From Pachyseris speciosa (lineage: Eukaryota > Cnidaria > Anthozoa > Scleractinia > Pachyseridae), in assembly GCA_016490735.1 (NCBI GenBank), contig JAEMWC010000022.1:1170001-1234000 (forward strand): a DNA stretch of 64,000 bases, read 5' to 3'. Both the position numbers and the translations under genes were made by a program. The stretch's first letter is position 1. Each line of letters opens with the position of its first letter. Below, one piece after another: positions 1 to 10,381 of this stretch. The notes under the pieces are model-generated. The model did no database searches and was not told the origin of the DNA. It saw only the letters and a program-made list of their open reading frames with translations.

Positions 1-960
1 TATTTGATATCTCTTGTAGTTTAATATATATTTATTTTGTAATTTAAAATAACAAAACTGTGGCAAATAAACTGAACTGAACTGAACTTACAACATTTAA
101 CCTCACCATACTGATGGCAAAAGAAAAATGTAATCAATTAAAGCACGTGAAAAAAGGTTTTGGGGATTGGGGCGGGTAGAGGGGGACTGGAAAATTGTGT
201 CAGTTCCTGTGGAAAATTCCTGGCTACACCCCAATCTCGTACCCAGAGTCCTCGGGCTATGTGCAGGGTCAGCGGGTGGACGCCCGGAGAGTCTCTGGGA
301 TAATAGACCCTTTTCATAATGGCGCCCGACAAATTATTCTTTTATTCTTATGATAATGAGCCCTACTAGCCTCGTCAGCATGTGCAAAATTCAATAGAAT
401 TTTTTCAATAAAGTGAGGTTAGTAGGGCTAATTAACACATATACAAAAGAATAATTAAAATCGTTCGCCATTATGAAAAAGGTCTATGGACTCGATTTTC
501 CAGAAAATCTGGGATTCCGGTCTTAGTGTGCATGCTTGGGGAGACTTAAACGAACTTTCTATTTTCGCAGTGTTAGAACGAATTTGAACACGTTGAGGGG
601 TCATATTCCACATGTCACAGGTACAGTTCACTGTTTTATTGATTGATAACTAAGCCAAACAGTTTGTCTTCAATCTAAAGGAAAAATTTGGATAGTGATT
701 AGGGCTAGGAGACACGTTTGGGCTTCTTTATTTATCCGTGGCATGGTGACCTGTATGTTGACCTGTGGAATGTGACCTGTACTTTATCCCCGCCGTTGAG
801 GAGTTTGAGTTGTATTAATTGCATGTATGGTAGTTTATATGACACAGTTTTGATGATGCTTTGTGTAGCGAGTACTAGAGTTTATTTGAAATATTCAGTT
901 TGTAATTCAATGAAAGCAGTTTTGGAGTTACTGAAGCGAAGTGTATTACAATAAAGTTAA

Positions 961-1250
961 TTAGTTGAATTCAAATCACCATGTAGTTATTGTAACTGAG
1001 GAGGCCTAATTAACATAAGCTTCATAGTTTCATTTAGGCCTCCTTGCCGTTGTTACCTCTATTCATTCTATCTTTTTTGTTTTCATTACAATGATGTTAT
1101 TTGTGGTATGGCAAATTAAATAAATAAATACAATTATTGGTTGCTTATGCGGTGAAAAATGCAGTCTTTTGATCTAGGATAAAGAGACCGTAGTCGTGTG
1201 TAAAACCGTAGCTTGTTTCGGCTTCACGTAGCCACGTAGCTTCACATTCT

Positions 1251-1291
<41 letters not shown>

Positions 1292-1312
1292 AAACAGTGG
1301 CAATAGAAAAAT
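961..1312. other. Non-coding stretch, no gene seen
   Basis: No credible reading frame is visible. It holds a short hairpin around 1002-1044 (GAGGCCTAATTA facing a matching TTAGGCCTCC). It lies between duplicated sequence and the MITE that starts near 1313. Confidence 0.4.
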
Positions 1313-1740
1313 CAGGGCACCAAAGCAGCCAAAAGCTGTAGAAAGGCATTTTTAAGTACCTTATGGTGTTTGAAGTCTGTTTAAAGTGATGTTTTGGTTA
1401 GCTAGAAAACTTTGATCTGTTCGGATTCCCTAGCTGAAATGTTAATTGCCCGAAAATTTTAGGGAACAAAATCTTTCTTTGAGAAAATACTAGCTGAAAT
1501 GAACTTTCTAGGGAATCTGTTTTTCTTTCCGAAAATGCTAGCTGACGTTTTTTACTGCCAAAAACAGCAATAACGACTTCTCCGAAAACCTCAGGGGTTA
1601 TGATTTCCACATTACGAATCTTTTAGGTCACGTTTTACTTACGAAAATCCGAGTGCACTCTTTAATCGCCGCCGAAAGTCCAAGGCGAACTACCCTCCAC
1701 CGAACAGATATCTACCGAAACTTGTCGTTGGGTGCCCCTG
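1313..1740. mobile_element. MITE, CAGGGGCACCC family, copy 1
   Basis: This non-coding repeat of about 430 bp matches 9926-10375 and 23293-23745 along its length. The right end is the clean family terminus (GTTGGGTGCCCCTG); the left end is a degraded version (CAGGGCACCAAAGCA). The flanks GAAAAAT and GAAAAAC suggest a target duplication of about 6 bp. No transposase is encoded, so it would depend on an autonomous element elsewhere. Confidence 0.75.
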
Positions 1741-1898
1741 GAAAAACAACAGTCACACAAATTCTTTAATTCCATTATCCAAGAGTCTCTCCGGGCGTCC
1801 ACCCGCTGACCAAATAGCCCGAGGACTCTGGGTACGAGATTGGTAATTAAATTAATTTGAAATTTGATTCAGTTAGACGTCGAATTAAATAGAGTCAG

Positions 1899-3166
1899 CC
1901 TAGTACCGAGGCTTTCTCGGCTCGGTCAAACCCAACTGTCTCTGTCTCTGTCTCTGCTCTAGTGATGTCATTACGCATTGGTCCCAAAATAGGTCGTTAA
2001 TGCAGTTACATGTTATCTGATCAAGACGTGCCAAGGACTTTTGTCGAACATTGTAGCAAATACTGGCATATCCACCAAAAACAACACTGAAATATGCACG
2101 AGATCGTACGTTACAATCATAGCATAATATACCTTTGAGGTTGCTGCACAAAGGATGGGTGTCCACATCGCACTCGTCTGAATCTACAAAAATTATGCTC
2201 ACGATAAAAAATGTGCGGCGAAGTACATGTAACTTTAATATGAACACGACAGAACTTTGAACGGAAGAGCAACGCAAAATAACGGACTAAAAACGTTATT
2301 CCACAAAGTTAGAACTTAGCGTCGTTTGGGGACACTTCCATTGTACGGATTTGTCGCATCGGCGGTAAGCTTTCACACGATACGGCGTGGAAACTAGTAA
2401 ATTCCAACCAGGAATTTTTTTGCGCTAAAATCAGGGGTATTTTGGCAATATTTGCTAGGCGGTCTCTCACCCACTCCTTCCCAGACTTCGCGCGGAGAAG
2501 GAGGGCAAGAGGGAGTGCCTAGGGACCAGGCTGCTCGACCACTAGCTATTTTGAACAAAACTCCTGACTTAGGTTAACAATAACAATGAAATAGCGAAAA
2601 AATAACGAAAAATGGAAACTCAATCGACTCTCAATAACAACAGCAAAAAAACAAAAAACAAAAAACAAAAAACTTTATTGAGACACGATAGTGGACGTCA
2701 AATTACACGATACTTTATTTTTCATGGTCCATGCACAAAGTAACGTAAGAACATTTGCCCAGCTACGGCATAGCTGTTTTCACAGTAGGCTCCTCTTGGC
2801 ACAAATCCGGCAGTTAATAATAATAATATTTAATACTTATTTTGCGCTTTTTCTATAAAAATACTCAAAAGCGCATTACAATATTATTATTAAACTAAAT
2901 AAAAAAAACCCAGTAAAATTACCCGGTAAAATTACAATATTTACAGTATAAAAATTTCCAGAATAATTAGTAAAATATAGAATTTTTAAAAACCACAATA
3001 TTAAATTAAATGAATAAATAATCTAACTGAATGAATCTAAACTGAATATGCAGATGTAAGCCTTATCGGGGTACTCGTGCTGCTCAAAGGCCAAAGGCCA
3101 TGTAGACTTGGATCGGGTCATGTCGCGGACAAGGGTAGAAAGAGGGAACGCCCAGGGACTAGGCTG
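1899..3166. mobile_element. 1.27-kb insertion with 11-bp target duplication
   Basis: The insert is flanked by AAATAGAGTCA at 1888-1898 and again at 3167-3177. Unit B has the sequence once (25833-25843), so the empty site is directly visible. The termini look weakly inverted (GCCTAGTACC at the left, GGACTAGGC at the right). A 9-11 bp duplication suits Mutator-like transposons, but no transposase is seen. The insert contains an EGF-like exon candidate, a (CAAAAAA)n run near 2650-2680 and a hairpin near 2815-2895. The class is inference. Confidence 0.65.
2133..2183 (-). pseudogene. Candidate EGF-like exon fragment
   Basis: On the minus strand a TTTTTGTAG acceptor-like site is followed by 51 bases encoding SDECDVDTHPLCSNLK-type sequence, then a GTATAT donor-like site. 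The DxDEC start is typical of calcium-binding EGF modules, but only two cysteines fall in this exon, so it would be a partial domain. It lies inside the 1.27-kb insertion and may therefore be a captured fragment, not part of a local gene. Seen: splice-like borders and motif. Inferred: function. Confidence 0.3.
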
Positions 3167-3472
3167 AAATAGAGTCACATTTGAACTCATGAGCATGTTT
3201 TATTAAGTTTGTGGGCAAAACATAATTGTTGGGAAGCATAATTCAACATAATTTCTGCATTAGATTCGGCACACGTGAAGAACTGTCGAACTTCTTTCGA
3301 ATATTCGACTGGTTCAATCGAAGATGCGGCAGACTGAGTCGCATTTAATTCATTTATCGAATTTAGTTGTTTTAAACGTCGAACTTCACATGCATTTCAT
3401 AGATTCGGCTGAAGTGAAATGCGACGTTTAAAACGAGCCTGAGTTAGAAAAAAAATTATTGTCCGCAATAAT

Positions 3473-4561
3473 TTAAAAAAAGCCACCGTGCATGTGTTTT
3501 ACATACAAATGTCTGAGGTGACGATATGTCTCCAGAAATTTCTTTTCTTTCAAAGTCTGGCTAAAAACTTCATGTAGACAATCCCCGAATATTCCATGCC
3601 AAATCAGAGTGTTCTCTTGTAGAATACAACCCGTCACATGGGCAGGACCTCTGATAAAACCTTCATTATCGACGACTTTTATACCAGCTTTGTTGGCAAG
3701 CATACCAATATAAACATCGTCAAGTCTGAACGGTGGAACGACGTCAAATAAATCTACAAACAAGGCTACAATATCGGCGGATAACACAACGCCAAACCCG
3801 CGGCAAAAGTCGGGGTAGTGTGATCCACTATACTCTTCAAACGATATTTTCCATTTGCCTGACCTAAGAACAGGAGGAAATTTATAAAGTTCTCCCATGT
3901 ACAGCTTTTGTGTCGGCGTATTTGGCTGGCTTAAATGCGAAACGAGCGCGTCGGCGTTGACAAAAGTATCGTCGTCCGTCTTAAGCAGAAAGGCGAACTT
4001 GCAATATCTGGCAGCCCATTCAAATCCCATTTGTATCTTGAGGGTCTGGTTCCAATAATGGTCGTAATAATTCGCTCGCACTAGGTCTCCATACAACGCA
4101 TCTTCCATTGCTAACAATGAATCTAATTCGGTCTTTGTTTGCGCAACAAGAAAAGCAGTCTTCCAACGAGGTTTTATAGCAAAGTCAACACCCCATGTTT
4201 TGCGAATATCTCTTCTTCTCACTGCATTAGCAGGAGAAGACGAAACTAGGATGAGCAGAAAGTAATTCTGCATACAAGATGTTGTGGTGATTAAAGTTGT
4301 CTTGTGCTTCCATGATATCGCATCTGCTTCTGTTGTGGATTTTGAATCGATGGATTTACGTCGGTTGTGTGTTGCGTTCGTGGTTCCTTGCTGTATTCCG
4401 AGCCCTGTTGGGGATTGGCCCAACTTTGAGTCAGACGCAAAGCCCCAGTGTGTAGACCGAGCGTTCTTGAAATCCATAAAAAGGAAGGAATACCAGCCCC
4501 AAAATATCACAATTATAACTGCTGATATGAATAACCACGCGAGTGTTCTTCCATTCGCCAT
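3473..4561 (-). CDS. GT31 beta-1,3-galactosyltransferase-like, copy 1
   Basis: This intact single-exon gene of 362 residues predicts a type II Golgi glycosyltransferase that would add a beta-1,3-linked sugar to glycan acceptors. A cytoplasmic tail of about 8 residues precedes one membrane segment (LAWLFISAVIIVIFWGW), then a stem. The catalytic part shows family GT31 hallmarks: SSPANAVRRRDIRKTWG, the metal and nucleotide-sugar binding DDD in LLKTDDDTFVNADALV, the CRGFGVVLSADIV block and LDDVYIGMLANKAGI near the end. Two N-glycosylation sequons are present (NATH, NQTL). I used the second of two adjacent methionines because the other copies begin MAN. An acceptor-like TTTTCACAG lies just upstream, so a 5-prime untranslated exon is possible. 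The exact acceptor sugar cannot be told from sequence. Confidence 0.92.
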   Translation of the reverse strand: MANGRTLAWLFISAVIIVIFWGWYSFLFMDFKNARSTHWGFASDSKLGQSPTGLGIQQGTTNATHNRRKSIDSKSTTEADAISWKHKTTLITTTSCMQNYFLLILVSSSPANAVRRRDIRKTWGVDFAIKPRWKTAFLVAQTKTELDSLLAMEDALYGDLVRANYYDHYWNQTLKIQMGFEWAARYCKFAFLLKTDDDTFVNADALVSHLSQPNTPTQKLYMGELYKFPPVLRSGKWKISFEEYSGSHYPDFCRGFGVVLSADIVALFVDLFDVVPPFRLDDVYIGMLANKAGIKVVDNEGFIRGPAHVTGCILQENTLIWHGIFGDCLHEVFSQTLKEKKFLETYRHLRHLYVKHMHGGFF

Positions 4562-4817
4562 CACCGGGCTTCTCCTAGTGGCCTGTGAAAACGAAGAATT
4601 CTCAAATGCTCTAGTATGATTTAAAAAGATCGTTTTTCTTCATCGACGTTTGCGAAGTCTTTTACCGTTGTGAAACGAACTGTTATAAGTAGACTATGTG
4701 GTTGGAATGGCGAGATTATAATGATATTGGATTGTGTGACATTTCATATTTTCATTTAAGTTCTTTGTTTGCGTGTGACAATACTTAATTGATTCACTTT
4801 GTCATATTGCGAAAAAT

Positions 4818-5066
4818 CAGGCCCGGCCAGGGGTTTTCGGTATACGGTATCGGCTAGGGCCATTTTAATTCAGGTATATGGTATTTTTATGTTACAATTC
4901 GGGTATAAAGTATCTGGTTCTTCCTGAATTTCAGGTATTCAGTATATAGTTCAGGATAAGTTTAGGTATTAAGTATCACACATTTTACAATTTTAAGGTA
5001 TATCGGTATCTTATGGGGGAAAAAACTGGGTATATTGGTATCCCACTATCCCCCTGGCCGGGCCTG
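4818..5066. mobile_element. MITE with CAGGCCCGGCCAGGGG termini
   Basis: About 250 bp are bounded by CAGGCCCGGCCAGGGG and its inverted match CCCCTGGCCGGGCCTG. The inside is a set of GGTAT-type short repeats with no reading frame. Unit B has the uninterrupted site (GCGAAATATTC near 28145), so the element moved in after the duplication. The flanks suggest a short AAAT-type target duplication. Confidence 0.8.
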
Positions 5067-5079
5067 AAATATTCATTAG

Positions 5080-5540
5080 GAGTTGAACACAGGACGCATT
5101 TCCCTCTCGCTCGTTTCGACGTACGATACATTTACGTTACATGGTGTCAGAACGAAACTGAAACACAATGCCTGCAACACGAACATCGGAAGAAACGTCG
5201 CTCGCTCACGAAGCCGATGCCAAGAAACGATGCGTGCAGCGCAAATTTCCATGCCTGCTTGCCAACCTCCCACCGCCAAAAGCACATGTCATGGATGACA
5301 ATCTCGTGGAAGAAAGTGTGGTCAAGGTACGAAATCTACAAACAGGAGGCACTGGTAAGAGTCTCCACTCTTCTGTCTGATAGGAAAAGACGGTACCAAA
5401 GCCTTCGATGCCTTTGAATGGCCGAGGAAAGGACGAAGAAGAAGGAAGGACGAAATTAGACGAGGTGATCGCTAAGTTCGATGAATGCCGTGTAGAGCCG
5501 CGAACACAGGTGACTTATGGAGGCTCTCGATTTAACTGAT
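5080..5540 (+). pseudogene. Gypsy/BEL-type LTR end and gag remnant (unit A)
   Basis: ACATGGTGTCAGAACG resembles an LTR end followed by a tRNA primer-binding site. An ATG at 5168 then opens a gag-like reading with frameshifts. The YEIYKQEALVRVSTLLS-type stretch resembles gag proteins of cnidarian LTR elements. A second copy lies at 28145-28610 in the other duplication unit. No protease or RT follows, so this is a dead fragment. Confidence 0.5.
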
Positions 5541-5589
5541 TTAATAATCGTAAGCCGGAGAAAGCATGAACCAAAAACTGCCAACATGA

Positions 5590-6130
5590 AAATATCATCC
5601 CTACAATTAAATTCACAGTTGAAATCTCAAATAACGAAATAACTTTCCTCGGCACAGTGGTCTACAAAGGGGATAGATTTGACAATGTATCTACCCTGGA
5701 CATCAAGAATACCCACTAAAAGCCGATCGAAACCTTTCAGTAATAAACTCTTCAAAAACAGCATTTGACGAGTCAGACGAGTGCCTCGCTAACTTCAAAT
5801 TGCGCCTAAAAGCACGTGGCTATACAAACAATTTTATCATGAGAGAGATTAAAAACAGGAGTCAACTCAAAACTCAGTAGTGCGTGACCTTCAACAAGCA
5901 ATGATTAATAACTGTGGTTTGATACAAAATCAGCCGTCTACACAAAGCCTCCGATTATATCATGTAAGAGAGGTAAATGTCTCAAATATTTGCTCGTCTC
6001 AGAGAAACTGGTTTAAATTTAGGCTAAAACAGCGCCACGACCACAAAGGCCACGAGGGGAGTGCGTGTCAGTCAAGACTATTCTCTCATGACAGGGTTGT
6101 GTCGTTTAGATTCCTGTCAAATTTGAGGGT
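5590..6130 (+). pseudogene. Penelope-like RT remnant
   Basis: Degraded reverse-transcriptase coding can be read on the plus strand: FLGTVVYKGDRFDN, then DIKNTH and KPIETFQ near 5640-5740. This is typical of the region after the catalytic core in Penelope-like elements. The same block lies inverted at 28680-29250 in unit B. Stops and frame changes are frequent, so it is non-functional. It ends against a TTAGGG-like run. Confidence 0.6.
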
Positions 6131-6165
6131 TAGGGTTTAGGGTGTGGGTTAGGGTTTACGGAAGC
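6125..6165. repeat. Interstitial TTAGGG-like repeat
   Basis: The sequence GGGTTAGGGTTTAGGG followed by TGGGTTAGGGTTTACGG is a short degenerate run of the metazoan telomere repeat. It sits at the junction between Penelope-like sequence and a foldback element. A related run on the opposite strand is at 28672-28712. Confidence 0.7.
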
Positions 6166-7050
6166 CCAGGGGGGCCACTGACCTGTTTTGTTTTTCTTTT
6201 TGACTTTTTCATTTTTACTTTTACATTTTCCGTTTTGAGTTTAGTTTCTTATTATTTAATTTTTGTTTTAGTTTTTCTTTTTAAGGTTTCAGTTTTGCTT
6301 TCAAGTTTTATTTTTTTCATCGTTCGTTTTGATTTTATTTTTTGATTATTTAATTTGTGTTTTAGTTTTAATTTTTAAGTTTGTCAATTTGTTTTTCAGT
6401 TTTCGCTTTTTAGTTTTCAGTTTTACTGTTTGTACATAAAAGACAAAAACCAAAACCAAAACAAAAACAAAATCCAAAAACTCAAAAACGAAAACGGGTG
6501 GACGGGATAGACCATCATGCTTTGCTGTTGTTGCACAACACGGCGGCTTAGATCACAAACTACTTGATCAAGTACTACTTCATCCTCTGTTGGTTTCATG
6601 TTTGGAAGAGTTGACAGGCCTAACACGACTCCTGCTGGTTTTGTCATGTTGTATTCTTGACCTTTAGTGTTTGGCTCTAGTGCGCATGCCCCCCCCCCCC
6701 CCCCCCCCCTCTTACATATCTTGAAAGCAAAGGTTGATTTTCGATTAAATGCCATTTGTGCCGACTTCCCGTCCGTAAATTTAACTTCTCTCAAAGGGTG
6801 GAAAATGTTATTAACGACCTGCACCTTGGAGGTCGCAACCTCGCATATCAGTGTTTGACACACTTACAAAGATTCACAAGAAAAACCCTTTCGGACGCCC
6901 GATAATTTCGGGCTGTGATGCCCTACGGAACGAATATCATCATTCATAGACAGCATCCTTCAGCCTCTGGCAAAAACACTGACAGGAGAATACAGTCAAG
7001 TACAATGGATGTTACTAGCCTGTACACTAATATCCCACAGAAACAAGAGG

Positions 7051-7256
7051 CCCTGCCAGGGTAAATTCCGACAAGCGACACGACCCAAAAAGTAGCGACA
7101 GCACATAAAATGAAATCCCGACGAGAGACATCATCACCGGCAAAATTCCGACAGTGAAATCAAGGCCGGGAATTGGTGATTTAAACACCGACACGAAAGA
7201 TTTTGTAAAATTTTAAAAAATTCAGACAAGCGACACGGGAACCCCCCTGGCAGGGC
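7051..7256. mobile_element. MITE with AGGCCCTGCCAGGG termini
   Basis: Termini AGGCCCTGCCAGGG and CCCTGGCAGGGCCT are inverted. The inside contains repeats of a CCGACAAGCGACACG-like unit. It splits the Penelope RT reading near its LYTNIP motif. The termini resemble those of the 4818-5066 element, so the two may belong to related families. Confidence 0.7.
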
Positions 7257-7429
7257 CTCGAAGAAGGAATAGACACTGTATGCAAGGCATACGAAAGATT
7301 CTACGATTTAAGAAAGACACTCCGATTCCAACCCACTTTCTTAGAGAACTACTAAACTCATGCAACCGCCATAGCAATGGGCGCTAAAATGGCAGTTGCC
7401 TTCGCAAACATTATGTCTTCGGTAGAGAT

Positions 7430-7532
7430 AGCCTGTGAGCAGGCTCTCTAGTTTTTTGTTGCGGCGAGAGTCACGCGAGCGGTGAAGCTGCTGCGCAACA
7501 AAAAACTGGAGTCGGCTTGCTCGCAGGCTACA
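7430..7532. mobile_element. Hairpin MITE, TAGCCTG(C/T)GAGCA type
   Basis: The region from AGCCTGTGAGCAGGCTC through AACAAAAAACTGGAG to TTGCTCGCAGGCTA folds into a long hairpin of about 100 bp. It is inserted in Penelope RT debris. A relative with TAGCCTGCG / CAGGCTA ends is at 25093-25173. Confidence 0.65.
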
Positions 7533-8565
7533 GTAGAAACAGAAATTATCAACAAAATCAGAACGAAACCACTCGAGTGGAAAAGAGTCAACGAAGCCTC
7601 TGTCTTTGACATTTAAACGCATTTCAAATGTATTAAGAACCAATCCTTTAAAAACGTTTTGAGGAGATTATAAGAGATTTTGAATCACGTTTGCGAGCAC
7701 GAGGCTACCCATATTTTCTTGTCAACAAGGTTCTCGCATATTACAAAGTTAAATTTACGGACAGGAAGTCGGCACTCCGGCTGAAACAAGAAATCCGCAA
7801 GAAGATATTACCTTTTATCACGCCATACAACCACGCGTGCCCAACCTAAAGAGCATCTTAATGAGCAAATGGCATTTAATTGAGAATGAACCTTTGCTAA
7901 AAGAACGACACAAGAGAGGAAGATCTTTAAACATCATGCCTCTAAAGGTCAAGTATACAACATGACAAAACCAGCAGGAGTCGTGTTAGGCCTGTCAACA
8001 GTTCCAAGAGGATGATACTTGATAGTACTTGATCAAGTTGTTTGTGATCTAAGCCGCCGTGTTGTGCAACAACAGCAAAGCATGATGGTCTATCCCGTCC
8101 ACCCGTTTTCGTTTTTGAGTTTTTGGATTTTGTTTTGGTTTTGGTTTTGGTTTTTGTCTTTTATGTACAAACAGTAAAACTGAAAACTAAAAAGCGAAAA
8201 CTGAAAAACAAATTGACAAACTTAAAAATTAAAACTAAAGCACAAATTAAATAATCAAAAAATAAAATCAAAACGAACGATGAAAAAAATAAAACTTGAA
8301 AGCAAAACTGAAACCTTAAAAAGAGAAACTAAAACAAAAATCAAATAATAAGAAACTAACTCAAAACGAAAAACGTAAAAGTAAAAATGAAAAAGTCAAA
8401 AAGAAAAACAAAACAGGTCAGTGACCCCCTGGGCTTCCGTAAGGGTTAGGGTGGAATTTGTTTACAGATTACACACCAGAGGTAAGAACTTTGTTTTATG
8501 TGAGAGTGAATAATGAATAAAAATCATATCTTTGAACTGCGGATTTAAGAGTGAATCTGGGAATG

Positions 8566-8680
8566 ATGATCGCAGTTATGAACACTACTTAAGCAGTAGT
8601 GAAACTAAAGCCTGAAAAAAAATTCATAAGGCTTTATTTCCACTACTGCCAGTGCTCATAACTGCGATGATCATTCTCAG
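8566..8680. mobile_element. Hairpin MITE (GATCGCAGTTATGA termini)
   Basis: GATGATCGCAGTTATGA at the left faces TCATAACTGCGATGATC at the right, with an inner stem around AAGCCT...AGGCTT. A short reading frame starting at 8652 lies partly inside this hairpin, so that frame is not accepted as a gene. Confidence 0.7.
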
Positions 8681-9925
8681 CTTCAACTTTGTTGTAACTG
8701 GCCAAATCATCATTGACCCAGAAAATAATGCTATATTAAGCTATCACGCGTGTGAGGTTCCACTTCACTTTCCAAGCGGCAAACTGATAACCGTTAACTC
8801 GAAAGAAACTCCACTCACCCAAGTTGATATTATTTTGATTTTTTTTTTCCACCTGCAGGATCAAGATACATCCGAGCCCGACTCCACGATCATCAAGTAA
8901 GTTCACTATCTCAAACCGATTCAACCGCCGCACCAGTTATTGTTTCTTGCTCAGGCTATGCGATGTTTTCTAAAAATCGTCTCGCTGTTACTTGGCGAAG
9001 TATCTGCATTGTGCTTGCACAACTGATTCGACAGCCAAGTGCTCTGTTACGAAAATTCAATCCAACGAAATTCTTGCGACTACGTTTCTGAGACGTTTTA
9101 GTCGTCGCTTGTCTCTACCGGGATCAGTGGTCATCTGATTGCTTATGTGATCAGGGGTGCGCGCTGGTGAAGCTGTACTTTTCAACAACTGCGTTGTTTA
9201 CGCGAGAAAAAAGATCTTTTGGGTAGCCGCAGCTTTAGAGTGTAAGCTTTTCAACAACTGTGACAACACGAAAAGAAATAAACTCTATTTACTTGTGAGC
9301 TTAAGAGTTTCCTCCTCTTAATTATCGTGACAGATCGCTGACTTGTGATTCGCCACCAGCCATGGTCGGCCAGGAGTTTGCAATTCCACCTCCTCCGACG
9401 GAGTCCTGGTACCCAGCCATCCCAGAAGACCAAGCGGTTGAAGTCACTCAGCCCCCAAATTCTCCCCAACAGTGTTTCACTTATCGGCGAATCACGCGTG
9501 TGTTAGAGTGCTTTGACGTCACTGCGACATCAAATTCGACGCCAGTTGATAAAGCTTTCGGCTCGCTTGAGATCGTGCAATAAACTGGACTTCTTCAAGA
9601 GCTAGAATCAAGAGAAAAAGCCATAATCTCCTTCTTTCTTTTGTAAGTACACACAGAGGATGAAATGAAGTACCGAAGTTAGTTGATCTAGTGAAATGGC
9701 TAAAACCAGCTACGAAAGAAGAACGACTATGTGAGGTGACAACAGCAATCTGATACTATTTGGCTTCGCAAAAAAGACTTCATTTTGAGACTGAGGCTTG
9801 ATATCGTTGCCTTTGTTGTAATGACGATACACAATAACGCTACTTACCTTTGCCCTTTGCACTCACCTTCTTCTTCTTCTTGCAGTTGTCTTACTAGTTG
9901 TTAAGTTCCGAAACAGGTCAGAAAC
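8681..9925. other. Probably non-coding; two weak open frames
   Basis: A short acceptor/donor pair surrounds 8861-8897 (CCACCTGCAG ... GTAAGT) on the plus strand, and an ATG at 9362 opens 73 codons beginning MVGQEFAIPPPP. Neither resembles a family I recognise. They could be exons of an unknown host gene or chance. Confidence 0.25.
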
Positions 9926-10375
9926 CAGGGGCACCCAACGAGCCAAATCAACCAAACGCTGTAGAAAGGCATTTTTAAATACCTTACAGTGTTTGAAGTT
10001 TGTTTAAAGTGATGTTTTCATTAACTAGAAGAAGTTCATCTGTTCGGCGTCCCTAGCTAAAATTTTAATTGCCCGAAAATGTTAGGGAACAAAATCTTCC
10101 TTTGAGAAAATGCAAGCTAAAGTGAACTTTCCACAGACTTTCTAGGGAACTATTTTCTTTCCGAAAATGCTAGCTGACGTTTTTGACTGCCAAAAACAGC
10201 AATTACGACCTTTCCGACTGAAAAATTAGGGGCTATGATTTCCCAATTGCGAATCTTGTAGGCCACGTTTTAGCAACGAAAATCCGAGTGCACTCTTTAA
10301 TCGACGCCGAAAACCCAAGGCGGATTAACCTCCACCGAACAGATATCTACCGAAACTTGTCATTGGGTGCCCCTG
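9926..10375. mobile_element. MITE, CAGGGGCACCC family, copy 2
   Basis: This is a full-length member of 450 bp. It starts CAGGGGCACCCAACGA and ends CATTGGGTGCCCCTG, with a perfect AGAAAC duplication (9920-9925 and 10376-10381). It has no coding capacity. The 6-bp duplication and termini are seen directly; the superfamily is not assigned. Confidence 0.85.
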
Positions 10376-10381
10376 AGAAAC

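Larger units (their letters stand above)
1..5600. repeat. Segmental duplication, unit A
   Basis: This stretch matches 24352-28670 in the same orientation. Matching blocks include the first 950 bases, the region before the GT31 gene, the gene itself and the gag-like remnant after it. The copies differ mainly by later insertions: a 1.27-kb insert at 1899-3166 and a MITE at 4818-5066 are only in this unit, while a retrozyme-like insert and a LINE tail are only in the other. Boundaries were judged by eye. Confidence 0.85.
6960..7700 (+). pseudogene. Penelope-like RT core remnant
   Basis: DVTSLYTNIPQ (about 7006-7040) is the conserved RT motif A region of Penelope-like elements, followed by EGIDTVCKAYERFYDL after a MITE insertion at 7051-7256. 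A second MITE (7430-7532) interrupts the next part. The frame is broken by stops and insertions. Confidence 0.6.
6155..8445. repeat. Foldback structure with T-rich inverted arms around Penelope RT debris
   Basis: Left arm 6155-6670 and right arm about 7935-8445 are inverted copies. Both contain the same T/A-rich low-complexity tract (GTTTTTCTTTTTGAC), GGGTGGACGGGATAGACC and AGGCCTAACACGACTCCTG. The core holds degraded Penelope-like RT sequence, including SLYTNIPQ near 7015-7040, and two small MITEs. A run of about 22 C residues lies near 6690-6710. No intact gene is present. Confidence 0.7.

Noticed and set aside
5013..5417. 134-codon frame near the gag remnant
   Set aside because: It starts inside a MITE and runs out of frame with the gag-like reading.
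8652..8900. Plus-strand frame with a signal-peptide-like start (MIILSFNFVVTGQ)
   Set aside because: Its start lies inside a hairpin MITE and the following sequence has no family match; splice-like sites alone are not enough.
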